Positions 16,872 through 24,550 of a DNA stretch of 64,000 bases are shown piece by piece. Positions within the stretch are counted from its first letter, which is position 1, and each line of letters starts with the position of its first letter. The notes beneath the pieces are model-generated. The model was given only the letters and a program-made list of their open reading frames with translations. It was not told the origin of the DNA and did no database searches. Source of the DNA: Palsa-506 sp963836355 (GTDB lineage: Bacteria > Actinomycetota > Actinomycetes > Streptosporangiales > Streptosporangiaceae). The DNA is taken from the NCBI GenBank assembly GCA_963836355.1, contig CAWIJO010000006.1, forward strand, positions 124,001 through 188,000, in the 5' to 3' direction. The position numbers and the translations under genes were made by a program.

Positions 16872-16889
16872 GGGGCGAACCGATGACGG

Positions 16890-17753
16890 TTAGCTGCCGG
16901 GGCCGGCTGACCAGGGCGTGATGGGACGCTCGCGGTGTTCGCCGTCCACGATGACGTCGATGCGCTCGTCGAAGAATGCGATGAGGTCGCGGACCCGCGC
17001 CGCGTCGTGCAGTGGCTGGTGGTAGGCCCAGGCAAGGTCAGGGACGACGCGGTCGCCGATGGTGGCCGACCAGTACGACGCCTGCCCCTTGTAGGCGCAG
17101 TAGGTCTGCGTGCTGCTGGCGGCCAGCTCGGCGCGGATGTCGCGGCGCGGCAGGTAGTAGCGGACCGGGAGCATGGTCTCGAACAGCAGCACCGGCCGGG
17201 AGGATTCGGCGAGCAGCTGGCCGTCGAGCTCAAGGCGGACCTGCCGGGAGCTGGCGAGCACGTCGATGCGGTGGAAGGGATCGCGCGGATGGGCCACGTT
17301 GGGCTCGTCTTCCTCATACCACGCGTCGAAGGCGCGGAAGTCCAGCACTACGAACCCGGCCAGGTCCGGGTCCGCGAGCCGGAACCCGGCCGCTGCGCGA
17401 TCCTGGCCGAAGGCGGTCAGGTCGAGCAGCTGGCCGCCGGCGGTGTGCACGGCGAAGGGAACAGAGGGGTCCAGCACCGGACGGCTGGACACAGCCGGCA
17501 GCCGCGCGCCCGCGACCCCGGCCGCCCCCGCGACCCCGGCCGCCCCGGCCGCGGCCGGGGTCAGCTCACCGCGGATGTCACCCGCCGGGACGGCGTAGGA
17601 CGGGACGATGCGGCGCGGTTCCCACAGCAGCGCGGCCCGGGTGCTGTCGACCGCGGTCCCGCCGCCCAGCATGGCCCGGATGCGCTTGCCGATCGGCTCA
17701 TAGCGCAGCTCGTCGAACCCGCTCGCCAGGAACGCGCGCATCTGAGTGCTCAT
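16890..17753 (-). CDS. DUF427 family protein, two-domain
   Basis: About 287 residues from ATG 17753, with GAGAGGA upstream; a longer frame overlaps the next gene and is not favoured. Two DUF427-like units are visible: AVDSTRAALLWEPRRIVPSY near the N-terminus, and LDGQLLAESSRPVLLFETML with RYYLPRRDIRAELAASSTQT and YCAYKGQASYWS in the C-terminal half. The family is common in actinobacteria and has no defined reaction. The linker between them is an Ala/Gly/Val repeat (AAGAAGVAGAAGVAGA). It lies 55 bases downstream of the acyl-CoA dehydrogenase gene and could share its transcript. Confidence 0.85.
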   Translation of the reverse strand: MSTQMRAFLASGFDELRYEPIGKRIRAMLGGGTAVDSTRAALLWEPRRIVPSYAVPAGDIRGELTPAAAGAAGVAGAAGVAGARLPAVSSRPVLDPSVPFAVHTAGGQLLDLTAFGQDRAAAGFRLADPDLAGFVVLDFRAFDAWYEEDEPNVAHPRDPFHRIDVLASSRQVRLELDGQLLAESSRPVLLFETMLPVRYYLPRRDIRAELAASSTQTYCAYKGQASYWSATIGDRVVPDLAWAYHQPLHDAARVRDLIAFFDERIDVIVDGEHRERPITPWSAGPGS

Positions 17754-17808
17754 AGCGCCAGTCCTCTCACTTCGCTGCCTGGGCCGGGCGGCGGCCTTGG
17801 CCGATCGG

Positions 17809-19011
17809 CTACTCGGCGATCCGGTACTCCTCAAGTAGCCGGCGTCCCACGATCATCTTCTGGATCTCGGCCGTACCTTCACCGATCAGCAGCATCGGTG
17901 CCTCCCGGTACAGGCGCTCGATTTCGTACTCCTTGGAGAAGCCGTAGCCGCCGTGGATGCGGAATGAGTCCTCCACGACCTCCTTGCAATACTCGGAGGA
18001 GAGGTACTTGGCCATGCCGGCCTCCAGGTCGTTCCGGTGCCCGGCGTCCTTCATGCGGGCCGCCATCACCATCATCTGGTGGGCGGCCTCGACCTTGGTG
18101 GCCATCTCGGCCAGCTTGAACTGGATGGCCTGGTGCTGGGCGATCGGCTTGCCGAAGGCATGACGCTGCTGAGCGTAGGCGATGCCCAGCTCGAAGGCGC
18201 GGAGGGCGACTCCGCAGCCGCGGGCGGCGACATTGACCCGGCCGACCTCGACGCCATCCATCATCTGGTAGAAGCCCCGGCCGGTGGCGCCGCCAAGCAC
18301 CCGGTCGGCAGGGATGCGGACATCGGTGAGGATCAGCTCGGTGGTGTCGACGCCCTTGTAGCCCATCTTCTCGATCTTCCCCGGCACGATCAGGCCCGGC
18401 ACCTTGGGGTTGGCGCCGAAACCGGGCTCCTTCTCGATCAGCAAAGTGGTCATGTTGCGGTGCGGCGCGTCGTGGCCATCGTCGGTCAGGCAGAGAACCG
18501 CCACCAGGGTGGAAGTGCCGCCGTTAGTCAGCCACATCTTCTGGCCGTTGATCACGTAGTCGCTGCCGTCGCGCACCGCGGCGGTGCGGATCGCCGAGAC
18601 ATCCGAGCCCACGCCCGGCTCCGACATGGAGAAGGCGGCACGGATGTCGCCGGCCGCCATCCTGGGCAGGAAGTAGTCCTTTTGCTCCTGGGTGCCGTGC
18701 TGGGCAATCATGTGCGCGACGATGAAGTGGGTGTTGATGATGCCCGACACCGACATCCAGCCGCGGGAAATCTCCTCGACGAGGAGCGCATAGGTGAGGA
18801 GCGACTCCCCGAGGCCGCCGTACTGCTCGGGAATGGTCAGCCCGAACAGGCCCAGCTGCTTCATCCCCGCCACGATCTGCGCGGGGTACTCGTCTTTGTG
18901 CTCCAGCTCGGTGGCAACCGGGATGATCTCCTTCTCGACGAAGTCCCGCACGGTGGCAAGAATGTCCCGCTGGATCTCCGTCAGGCCCTCGGTCTGTGCA
19001 AGGCGTCCCAT
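17809..19011 (-). CDS. Acyl-CoA dehydrogenase, probable methylsuccinyl-CoA dehydrogenase
   Basis: A 400-residue FAD enzyme with the family signatures AAFSMSEPGVGSDVSAIRT and RIHGGYGFSKEYEIERLYRE. The catalytic Glu is in LIGEGTAEIQKM near the C-terminus. It oxidises acyl-CoA at the alpha-beta carbons and passes electrons to ETF. It is last in the order ccr, mutase, lyase, MaoC, dehydrogenase, matching the actinobacterial ethylmalonyl-CoA cluster, so methylsuccinyl-CoA to mesaconyl-CoA is the likely step. It is shorter than the proteobacterial enzyme (about 550 residues), so the substrate is inferred from context only. Confidence 0.88.
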   Translation of the reverse strand: MGRLAQTEGLTEIQRDILATVRDFVEKEIIPVATELEHKDEYPAQIVAGMKQLGLFGLTIPEQYGGLGESLLTYALLVEEISRGWMSVSGIINTHFIVAHMIAQHGTQEQKDYFLPRMAAGDIRAAFSMSEPGVGSDVSAIRTAAVRDGSDYVINGQKMWLTNGGTSTLVAVLCLTDDGHDAPHRNMTTLLIEKEPGFGANPKVPGLIVPGKIEKMGYKGVDTTELILTDVRIPADRVLGGATGRGFYQMMDGVEVGRVNVAARGCGVALRAFELGIAYAQQRHAFGKPIAQHQAIQFKLAEMATKVEAAHQMMVMAARMKDAGHRNDLEAGMAKYLSSEYCKEVVEDSFRIHGGYGFSKEYEIERLYREAPMLLIGEGTAEIQKMIVGRRLLEEYRIAE

Positions 19012-19043
19012 GGCGCGCTCCGTATCTGCTGGTCGTTAACAGC

Positions 19044-19547
19044 TCAGGCGGCCGGCCCGGGGCGACCGGGCTGCTCGCCGCCGCGCTCCTTGATGTACGT
19101 CTCGGTCGGCACCATCACCTTGCGGCGGAAGACGCACACCAGGGTGCCGTCCTGCCGGTAGCCGCGGGTTTCGACCTGAACGATGCCCCGGTCGTTCTTC
19201 GACTTGGACGGCCACTTGCCGAGCACCGTGGTCTCGCCGTAGACCGTGTCGCCGTGGAAGGTCGGCGCCACATGCTTCAGTGACTCGACCTCAAGGTTGG
19301 CGATGGCCTTGCCGGAGACGTCCGGCACCGACATGCCGAGCAGCAGCGAGTAGATGTAGTTGCCCACCACCACGTTCCGGCCGAAGTCGGTGGCCCGCTC
19401 CGCGTAATTCGCGTCCAGGTGCAGCGGGTGGTGGTTCATGGTGAGGAGGCAGAACAGGTGGTCGTCGTACTCGGTGACGGTCTTGCCTGGCCAGTGCTTG
19501 TAGACCGCACCGACCTCGAACTCCTCGTAGGTCCGTCCGAACTGCAT
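19044..19547 (-). CDS. MaoC-like hydratase, probable mesaconyl-CoA hydratase
   Basis: A 167-residue hotdog-fold hydratase (RTYEEFEVGAVYKHWPGKTV, LTMNHHPLHLDANYAERATD, FGRNVVVGNYIYSLLLGMSV). It lies between the acyl-CoA dehydrogenase and CoA-ester lyase genes of the ethylmalonyl-CoA operon. There it would hydrate mesaconyl-CoA to beta-methylmalyl-CoA. Proteobacterial mesaconyl-CoA hydratase is about twice this length with two hotdog repeats; actinobacterial clusters carry the short form. AAGGA lies upstream of ATG 19547. The role is assigned by context. Confidence 0.85.
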   Translation of the reverse strand: MQFGRTYEEFEVGAVYKHWPGKTVTEYDDHLFCLLTMNHHPLHLDANYAERATDFGRNVVVGNYIYSLLLGMSVPDVSGKAIANLEVESLKHVAPTFHGDTVYGETTVLGKWPSKSKNDRGIVQVETRGYRQDGTLVCVFRRKVMVPTETYIKERGGEQPGRPGPAA

Positions 19548-19606
19548 CGCCGGTGTCCTTCGCTCTGATCGTAAGGGTGGGATTCTGCCGCGGAAACGCC
19601 CTTGGC

Positions 19607-20599
19607 TCAGGGCTGCGGCGGCTCGAACTTCGAGGTGCGCTGCATGCCTGCCGCGCGGCCCTTGGCCGCGACCACCAGGGCCATCTTCCTGGAGGCCTCG
19701 TCGATCATCTCGTCGCCGAGCATGGCCGAGCCCTTGGCTCCGCCGGCCTCAGAGGTGCACCAGTCGTAGGCATCCAGGATCAGCTCCGCGTGGTCGTAAT
19801 CCTCCTGCGAGGGCGAGAAGATCTCGTTGGCGGCGGCGATCTGGTCGGGATGCAGCACCCACTTGCCGTCGAAGCCGAGGGCGGCAGCTCGCCTGGCGAC
19901 GTCACGGTAGCCCTCGTGGTTGCGGATCTGCAGGTAGGGGCCGTCAATAGCCTGCAGATCATAGGTGCGGGCGGCCATCAGGATCCGCATCAGGATGTAG
20001 TGATAGGCATCCGCCGGGTAACCGGGCGGCTGCTCGCCGACCACTAGCGACTTCATGTTTATCGAGGCCATGAAGTCGGCCGGGCCGAAGATGATGGTCT
20101 CGATCCGCGGCGACGCGGCGGCGATCGCGTCGACGTTCACCAGGCCCTTGGCGTTCTCGATCTGGGCCTCGATGCCGATCCGGCCGACCTCGAAGCCCAT
20201 TGTCTTCTCTATCTGGGTGAGCAGCAGGTCCAGTGCCTTGACCTGGTCGGCGTCCTGCACCTTCGGCAGCATGATGCAGTCCAGCTGAGGGCCCGCTCCC
20301 TCGACCACGGTGATCACGTCCCGGTAGGTCCAGTGGGTGGTCCAGTCGTTGACCCGGACGACGCGCGTCTTGCCGCCCCAGTCACCGTTGTTCAGGGCAT
20401 CGACGATGCTGTGCCTGGCGCTTTCCTTGACCAGCGGCGCGCAGGCGTCCTCCAGATCCAGGAACACCTGGTCCGCCTGGAGTCCCTGGGCCTTCTCCAG
20501 GAAGCGCGGGCTGCTGCCGGGAACAGCGAGGCAGGAGCGGCGGGGACGCAGGCGGTTCGTCGTGACAGCCGGGGCGGTGGTCATCTCGGGTCGTGCCAT
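19607..20599 (-). CDS. CoA-ester lyase (malyl/beta-methylmalyl-CoA lyase, CitE-like)
   Basis: About 330 residues of the HpcH/HpaI-CitE fold: CLAVPGSSPRFLEKAQGLQA, QVFLDLEDACAPLVKESAR, then IMLPKVQDADQVKAL, IGIEAQIENAKGLVN and IIFGPADFMASIN. The LDLED acidic cluster and EAQIENA carry Mg and substrate ligands. In the ethylmalonyl-CoA pathway it cleaves beta-methylmalyl-CoA to glyoxylate and propionyl-CoA, and possibly malyl-CoA. ATG 20599 has GGAAGG directly before it; ATG 20584 (MTTAPAVT) is an alternative start. It follows the mutase gene by about 90 bases in the same direction. Confidence 0.88.
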   Translation of the reverse strand: MARPEMTTAPAVTTNRLRPRRSCLAVPGSSPRFLEKAQGLQADQVFLDLEDACAPLVKESARHSIVDALNNGDWGGKTRVVRVNDWTTHWTYRDVITVVEGAGPQLDCIMLPKVQDADQVKALDLLLTQIEKTMGFEVGRIGIEAQIENAKGLVNVDAIAAASPRIETIIFGPADFMASINMKSLVVGEQPPGYPADAYHYILMRILMAARTYDLQAIDGPYLQIRNHEGYRDVARRAAALGFDGKWVLHPDQIAAANEIFSPSQEDYDHAELILDAYDWCTSEAGGAKGSAMLGDEMIDEASRKMALVVAAKGRAAGMQRTSKFEPPQP

Positions 20600-20690
20600 C
20601 CTTCCAGATTTTAACGGTGGTGCTCGGCCAGTGGTGCTTGCTGGTCGGTGCGGCCGGGCGGCCCATTGCCGGGCGCGTCCGGCCGGGCCG

Positions 20691-22751
20691 CTAGGTCGTC
20701 CCGGACAGGCTGTCCTGCTTGCTCTGCCACGGCTGCAGCTTCTGGGCGAGCCGGATTTCGTCCACGATGCGGCCGATGATGGTGGTGATGCCATAGTCCC
20801 TGGGGGTAAAGACCGCGGCCACTCCCTCGGCGCGCAAGAATTCGGCGTCGGCCGCCGGGATGATCCCGCCCACTACCACCGGGATGTCCGCCGCTCCGGC
20901 CCGGCGTAGCCGGGTCAGCACATCGGGGACCAGTTCGGTGTGCGCACCGGAGAGGATGGACAGCCCCACGCAGTGCACGTCCTCGGCGACCGCGGCGGCC
21001 ACGATCTGCTCCGGAGTGAGCCGGATGCCCTGATAGATCACCTCGAAGCCAGCATCACGGGCCCGGACGGCAATCTGCTCGGCACCGTTGGAATGCCCGT
21101 CCAGGCCGGGCTTGCCCACCAGCAGGCGCAGCCTGCCCGCCCCGAGTTCTCTCGCGGTGGCGGCCACGGCCGCGCGGACCGCGGCAAGCTCCCCGCCGGG
21201 CTCGGCGGCCACGGCCACCGGGGCGCTGCTGATGCCGGTCGGTGCCCGGTACTCGCCGAACACGTCCCGCAGCGCCAGCGACCACTCGCCGGTGGTCACG
21301 CCCGCCCGGGCGCAGGCCAGCGTCGCCGTCATCAGGTTGACACCGTCGCGCTCCGCATCGGCCCTGAGCCGGTCGATAGCGACGAGCACCGCGGCCTCGT
21401 CACGCTGCCCGCGCCAGTCCGCCAGCTGAGCCAGCACCGCCCGCTCGGCGGCCGGATCGACCCGCTGGACCGCGGCATCGAGGTCCGCGGTGAGCGGATT
21501 GGGCTCGGTTGTCTCGAAGCAGTTGACACCCACGACCTTGTCCTCGCCGGACTCGATGCGGGCGCGCCGGGCCGCGTGCGCGGCGACCAGCTGGCCCTTG
21601 AGGTAGCCGGACTCTACCGCCGGTATCACCCCGCCCATCGCCAGCACCTTGGCGATCTCCGCCTCGGCGCCCGCCAGCAGCTCCGCGGTCTTGGCCTCCA
21701 CTACCGCGGAGCCGGTGAACAAGTCGCCGTACTCCAGCAGGTCCGACTCGTACGCGAGCACTTGCTGAATGCGCAGGCTCCACTGCTGGTCCCACGGCCT
21801 GGGCAGGCCCAGCGCCTCATTCCAGGCGGGGAGCTGCACGGCACGGGCCCTGGCGTCCTTGGAGAGAGTGACCGCCAGCATCTCCAGGACGATCCGCTGG
21901 ATGTTGTTCTCCGGCTGCGCCTCGGTCAGGCCCAGTGAGTTGACCTGCACGCCGTAGCGGAATCGCCGCTGCCCGGGATCAGCAATCCCGTACCGCTCCC
22001 TGGTGACCTTGTCCCATAGCCGGGAGAAGGCCCGCATCTTGCACATCTCCTCGACGAAACGGACGCTCGCGTTGACGAAGAAGGAAATCCGCGCCACCAC
22101 CTCGCCTAGCCGCTCCGGCGGAACCTGGCCAGAGTCACGTACCGCGTCCAGGACGCTGATCGCGGTGCACATCGCGAACGCGAGTTCCTGCACCGGAGTG
22201 GCCCCGGCTTCCTGGAGGTGGTAGCTGCAGACATTGATCGGATTCCACTTGGGCAGGTGGGTGACTGTATAGGCGATCACGTCGGTGGTGAGGCGCATCG
22301 ACGGCCCGGGCGGGAAGGCGTGCGTCCCGCGGGAGAGGTACTCCTTGACGATGTCGTTCTGGGTGGTGCCAGTGAGCCTGGCGATGTCGGCGCCCTGCTC
22401 CTCGGCGACGACCTGGTAGAGCGCCATCAGCCACATCGCGGTGGCGTTGATCGTCATCGAGGTGTTGGTCTGGTCCAGCGGGATGCCGTCGAAGAGGGCG
22501 CGCATGTCGCCCAGGTGCCCGACCGGGACGCCTACCCGGCCGACCTCGCCGCGGGCGAGGATGTGATCCGAGTCGTACCCGGTCTGGGTGGGAAGGTCGA
22601 ACGCGACGGACAGGCCGGTCTGGCCTTTGGCCAGGTTACGACGGTAGAGCGCGTTGGACTCCAGCGCAGACGAGTGACCCGCATAGGTCCGCATCAGCCA
22701 CGGATGATCTCGTGCAGGCCGCGGCCGATGCTGCTCCGTCGACTCGGTCAT
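20691..22751 (-). CDS. ecm: Ethylmalonyl-CoA mutase, adenosylcobalamin-dependent
   Basis: About 686 residues. The N-terminal barrel starts RTYAGHSSALESNALYRRNL with GLSVAFDLPTQTGYDSDH. The C-terminal cobalamin domain (from about residue 543) has LLVGKPGLDGHSNGAEQIAV, where Asp-x-His-x-x-Gly (about 551-556) supplies the cobalt-ligating His, plus GLSILSGAHTELVPDVL and VVVGGIIP. Mutase and B12 domains are in one chain, as in the MeaA/Ecm group, unlike two-subunit methylmalonyl-CoA mutase. It converts ethylmalonyl-CoA to methylsuccinyl-CoA. ATG 22751 is used because GGGGG lies just upstream. It starts 11 bases after the ccr stop. Confidence 0.93.
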   Translation of the reverse strand: MTESTEQHRPRPARDHPWLMRTYAGHSSALESNALYRRNLAKGQTGLSVAFDLPTQTGYDSDHILARGEVGRVGVPVGHLGDMRALFDGIPLDQTNTSMTINATAMWLMALYQVVAEEQGADIARLTGTTQNDIVKEYLSRGTHAFPPGPSMRLTTDVIAYTVTHLPKWNPINVCSYHLQEAGATPVQELAFAMCTAISVLDAVRDSGQVPPERLGEVVARISFFVNASVRFVEEMCKMRAFSRLWDKVTRERYGIADPGQRRFRYGVQVNSLGLTEAQPENNIQRIVLEMLAVTLSKDARARAVQLPAWNEALGLPRPWDQQWSLRIQQVLAYESDLLEYGDLFTGSAVVEAKTAELLAGAEAEIAKVLAMGGVIPAVESGYLKGQLVAAHAARRARIESGEDKVVGVNCFETTEPNPLTADLDAAVQRVDPAAERAVLAQLADWRGQRDEAAVLVAIDRLRADAERDGVNLMTATLACARAGVTTGEWSLALRDVFGEYRAPTGISSAPVAVAAEPGGELAAVRAAVAATARELGAGRLRLLVGKPGLDGHSNGAEQIAVRARDAGFEVIYQGIRLTPEQIVAAAVAEDVHCVGLSILSGAHTELVPDVLTRLRRAGAADIPVVVGGIIPAADAEFLRAEGVAAVFTPRDYGITTIIGRIVDEIRLAQKLQPWQSKQDSLSGTT

Positions 22752-22762
22752 GGCCCCCGTCC

Positions 22763-24100
22763 TCACACGTTCCGGAAGCGGTTGATCTCCGTCAGGTGCT
22801 TAGCGCGCAGCTCGGGGTTGCGCACGCCAAGGCCCTCCTCCGGGGCCAGGCAGAGCACGCCGACCTTGCCGTGATGCAGGTTCCGGTGCACGTCCAGGGC
22901 GGCCTGGCCGGTCTGGTCCAGCGAATAGACCACGGACATGGTCGGGTGGATCATGCCCTTGGAGATCAGGCGGTTGGCCTGCCACGCCTCGCGGTAGTTG
23001 GCGAAATGCGAGCCGATGATGCGCTTGAGGCTCATCCACAGGTAGCGGTTGTCATACTCGTGCATATACCCCGAGGTGGAGGCGCAAGTCACGATGGTGC
23101 CGCCCTTACGGGTCACGAACACCGACGCGCCGAAGGTCTCCCGGCCCGGGTGCTCGAAGACAATGTCCACGTCCTCACCGCCGGTGAGCTCGCGGATCCT
23201 GGCGCCCAGTCGCTTCCACTCCTTCGGGTCCTGATTGTGCTCATCCTTCCAGAACTGGTAGCCCTCGGCCCTGCGGTCGATGATCAGCTCGGCGCCCATT
23301 GACCGGCACAGGTCGGCCCTCGCCTCGCTGGAGACGACGCAGATCGGGATGGCGCCGCCGGCTAGCGCGTACTGAGTGGCATAGGCGCCGAGGCCGCCGC
23401 TGGCGCCCCAGATGAGCACGTTGTCGCCCTGCTTCAGGCCGGCGCCGTTGCGCGAGACCAGCTGCCGGAAGGCGGTGGAGTTCACCAGTCCGGGGGTTGC
23501 CGCCTCTTCCCAGGTGAGATGCCTAGGCTTAGGCATCAGCTGGTTGGTCTTGACGATGGCCAGCTCGGCGAGACCGCCGAAGTTGGTCTCGAAACCCCAG
23601 ATGCGCTGCTCCGGGTCCATCATCGTGTCGTTGTGGCCGTCGGAACTCTCCAGCTCGACCGACAGGCAGTGCGCCACGACCTCCTCGCCTGGCTTCCATA
23701 CGGTCACCCCCGGGCCGGTGCGCAGCACCACGCCCGCAAGGTCCGAGCCGACCACCTGGTACGGCAGGTCATGCCGTGCGGTGAGCTGCGAGAGCTTTCC
23801 GTAGCGGCGCAGGAAGGCGAAGGTGGAGATCGGTGAGAAAATGGAACTCCACACGGTGTTGTAGTTGACGGCGCTGGCCATCACGGCGATCAGGGCTTCC
23901 CCCAGGCCGAGCTCAGGGACCGGCACCTCTTCCACGTGCAGGGACTTGCGTGGGTCCCTGTCGCTGGCATCTATGCCGTCGAACATGTGCTCTTCGTCAC
24001 GGTGCAGGGTTACTGCCCGGTAGGCCTCGGGCAGCGGAAGCGCGGCCAGATCAGCGGCCTCGTCCTCAGAGTTGAGTATTGCGTCCAGGATTTCCTTCAC
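22763..24100 (-). CDS. ccr: Crotonyl-CoA carboxylase/reductase
   Basis: A 445-residue MDR-superfamily enzyme that reductively carboxylates crotonyl-CoA to ethylmalonyl-CoA with NADPH and CO2. The four CO2-binding residues known from the Kitasatospora enzyme fall at the same numbers: Asn81 (NYNTVW), Phe170-Glu171 (WGFETN) and His365 (GSHFAN). The NADPH Rossmann motif is VLIWGASGGLGAYATQYALA (about 228-247). GTG 24100 has AGGAG 7 bases upstream. It leads the ethylmalonyl-CoA operon, so acetyl-CoA can be assimilated without isocitrate lyase. It also supplies ethylmalonyl-CoA and, later, propionyl-CoA. A 44-bp inverted repeat begins 52 bases upstream. Confidence 0.97.
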   Translation of the reverse strand: MKEILDAILNSEDEAADLAALPLPEAYRAVTLHRDEEHMFDGIDASDRDPRKSLHVEEVPVPELGLGEALIAVMASAVNYNTVWSSIFSPISTFAFLRRYGKLSQLTARHDLPYQVVGSDLAGVVLRTGPGVTVWKPGEEVVAHCLSVELESSDGHNDTMMDPEQRIWGFETNFGGLAELAIVKTNQLMPKPRHLTWEEAATPGLVNSTAFRQLVSRNGAGLKQGDNVLIWGASGGLGAYATQYALAGGAIPICVVSSEARADLCRSMGAELIIDRRAEGYQFWKDEHNQDPKEWKRLGARIRELTGGEDVDIVFEHPGRETFGASVFVTRKGGTIVTCASTSGYMHEYDNRYLWMSLKRIIGSHFANYREAWQANRLISKGMIHPTMSVVYSLDQTGQAALDVHRNLHHGKVGVLCLAPEEGLGVRNPELRAKHLTEINRFRNV

Positions 24101-24151
24101 GGCTGACTCCTAATTGCACTAATACAACTAAAATTGGCCGGCTTTCCCCTG

Positions 24152-24427
24152 GCCGGGCCAGAGCCGAAGGTCCCGGTATCGGGGGACCTGGGTCGGCCAA
24201 CGCCGCGCAAGGTGTAAGCGCAGCGGCGCAATGAGCCAGGTGAGGCAGCGCGCGATTCATGAGTCGCCGCCCAGGTGGCGGTGCAAGCACAGCAGCGCCC
24301 GGCCGACTCCGGGCCGGCGCCGGCCGGTGGCAGGCCGAGTCGTCGCCAGCGGCAGCCGGTTCGGGCTGGCGCGTCCGCGCGGACGACCCAGGTCCCCCGA
24401 TACCGGGACCTTCGGCTCTGGCCCGGC
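24152..24427. repeat. 44-bp perfect inverted repeat between ccr and pckG
   Basis: Arms 24152-24195 and 24384-24427 are exact reverse complements, separated by 188 bases without a recognisable gene. Each arm contains a smaller hairpin (AGGTCCC and GGGACCT around CCGATACC) and a DosR-like sequence, GGGACCTTCGGCTCTG (24405-24420 rightward, 24159-24174 leftward). The arms sit 52 bases upstream of leftward ccr and 123 bases upstream of rightward pckG. It may be a duplicated operator pair serving both genes, or the ends of a small non-autonomous element. No flanking target duplication was identified. Confidence 0.85.
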
Positions 24428-24550
24428 TGCGGGCAATCCGGGCATCATTTAGCTGTGTTGGCCGTCAGCCATGGCCGAGTCGGCCAGGTGATCTGATCTG
24501 GGCATGGGATCGTTTGCCGCGCTTACGAGTCCAATGCGAGGGAGACGGCT

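Noticed and set aside
24195..24384. Coding sequence in the loop of the 44-bp inverted repeat
   Set aside because: Frames on both strands give the same short peptide only because of the repeat. No start with a ribosome site or family match was seen.
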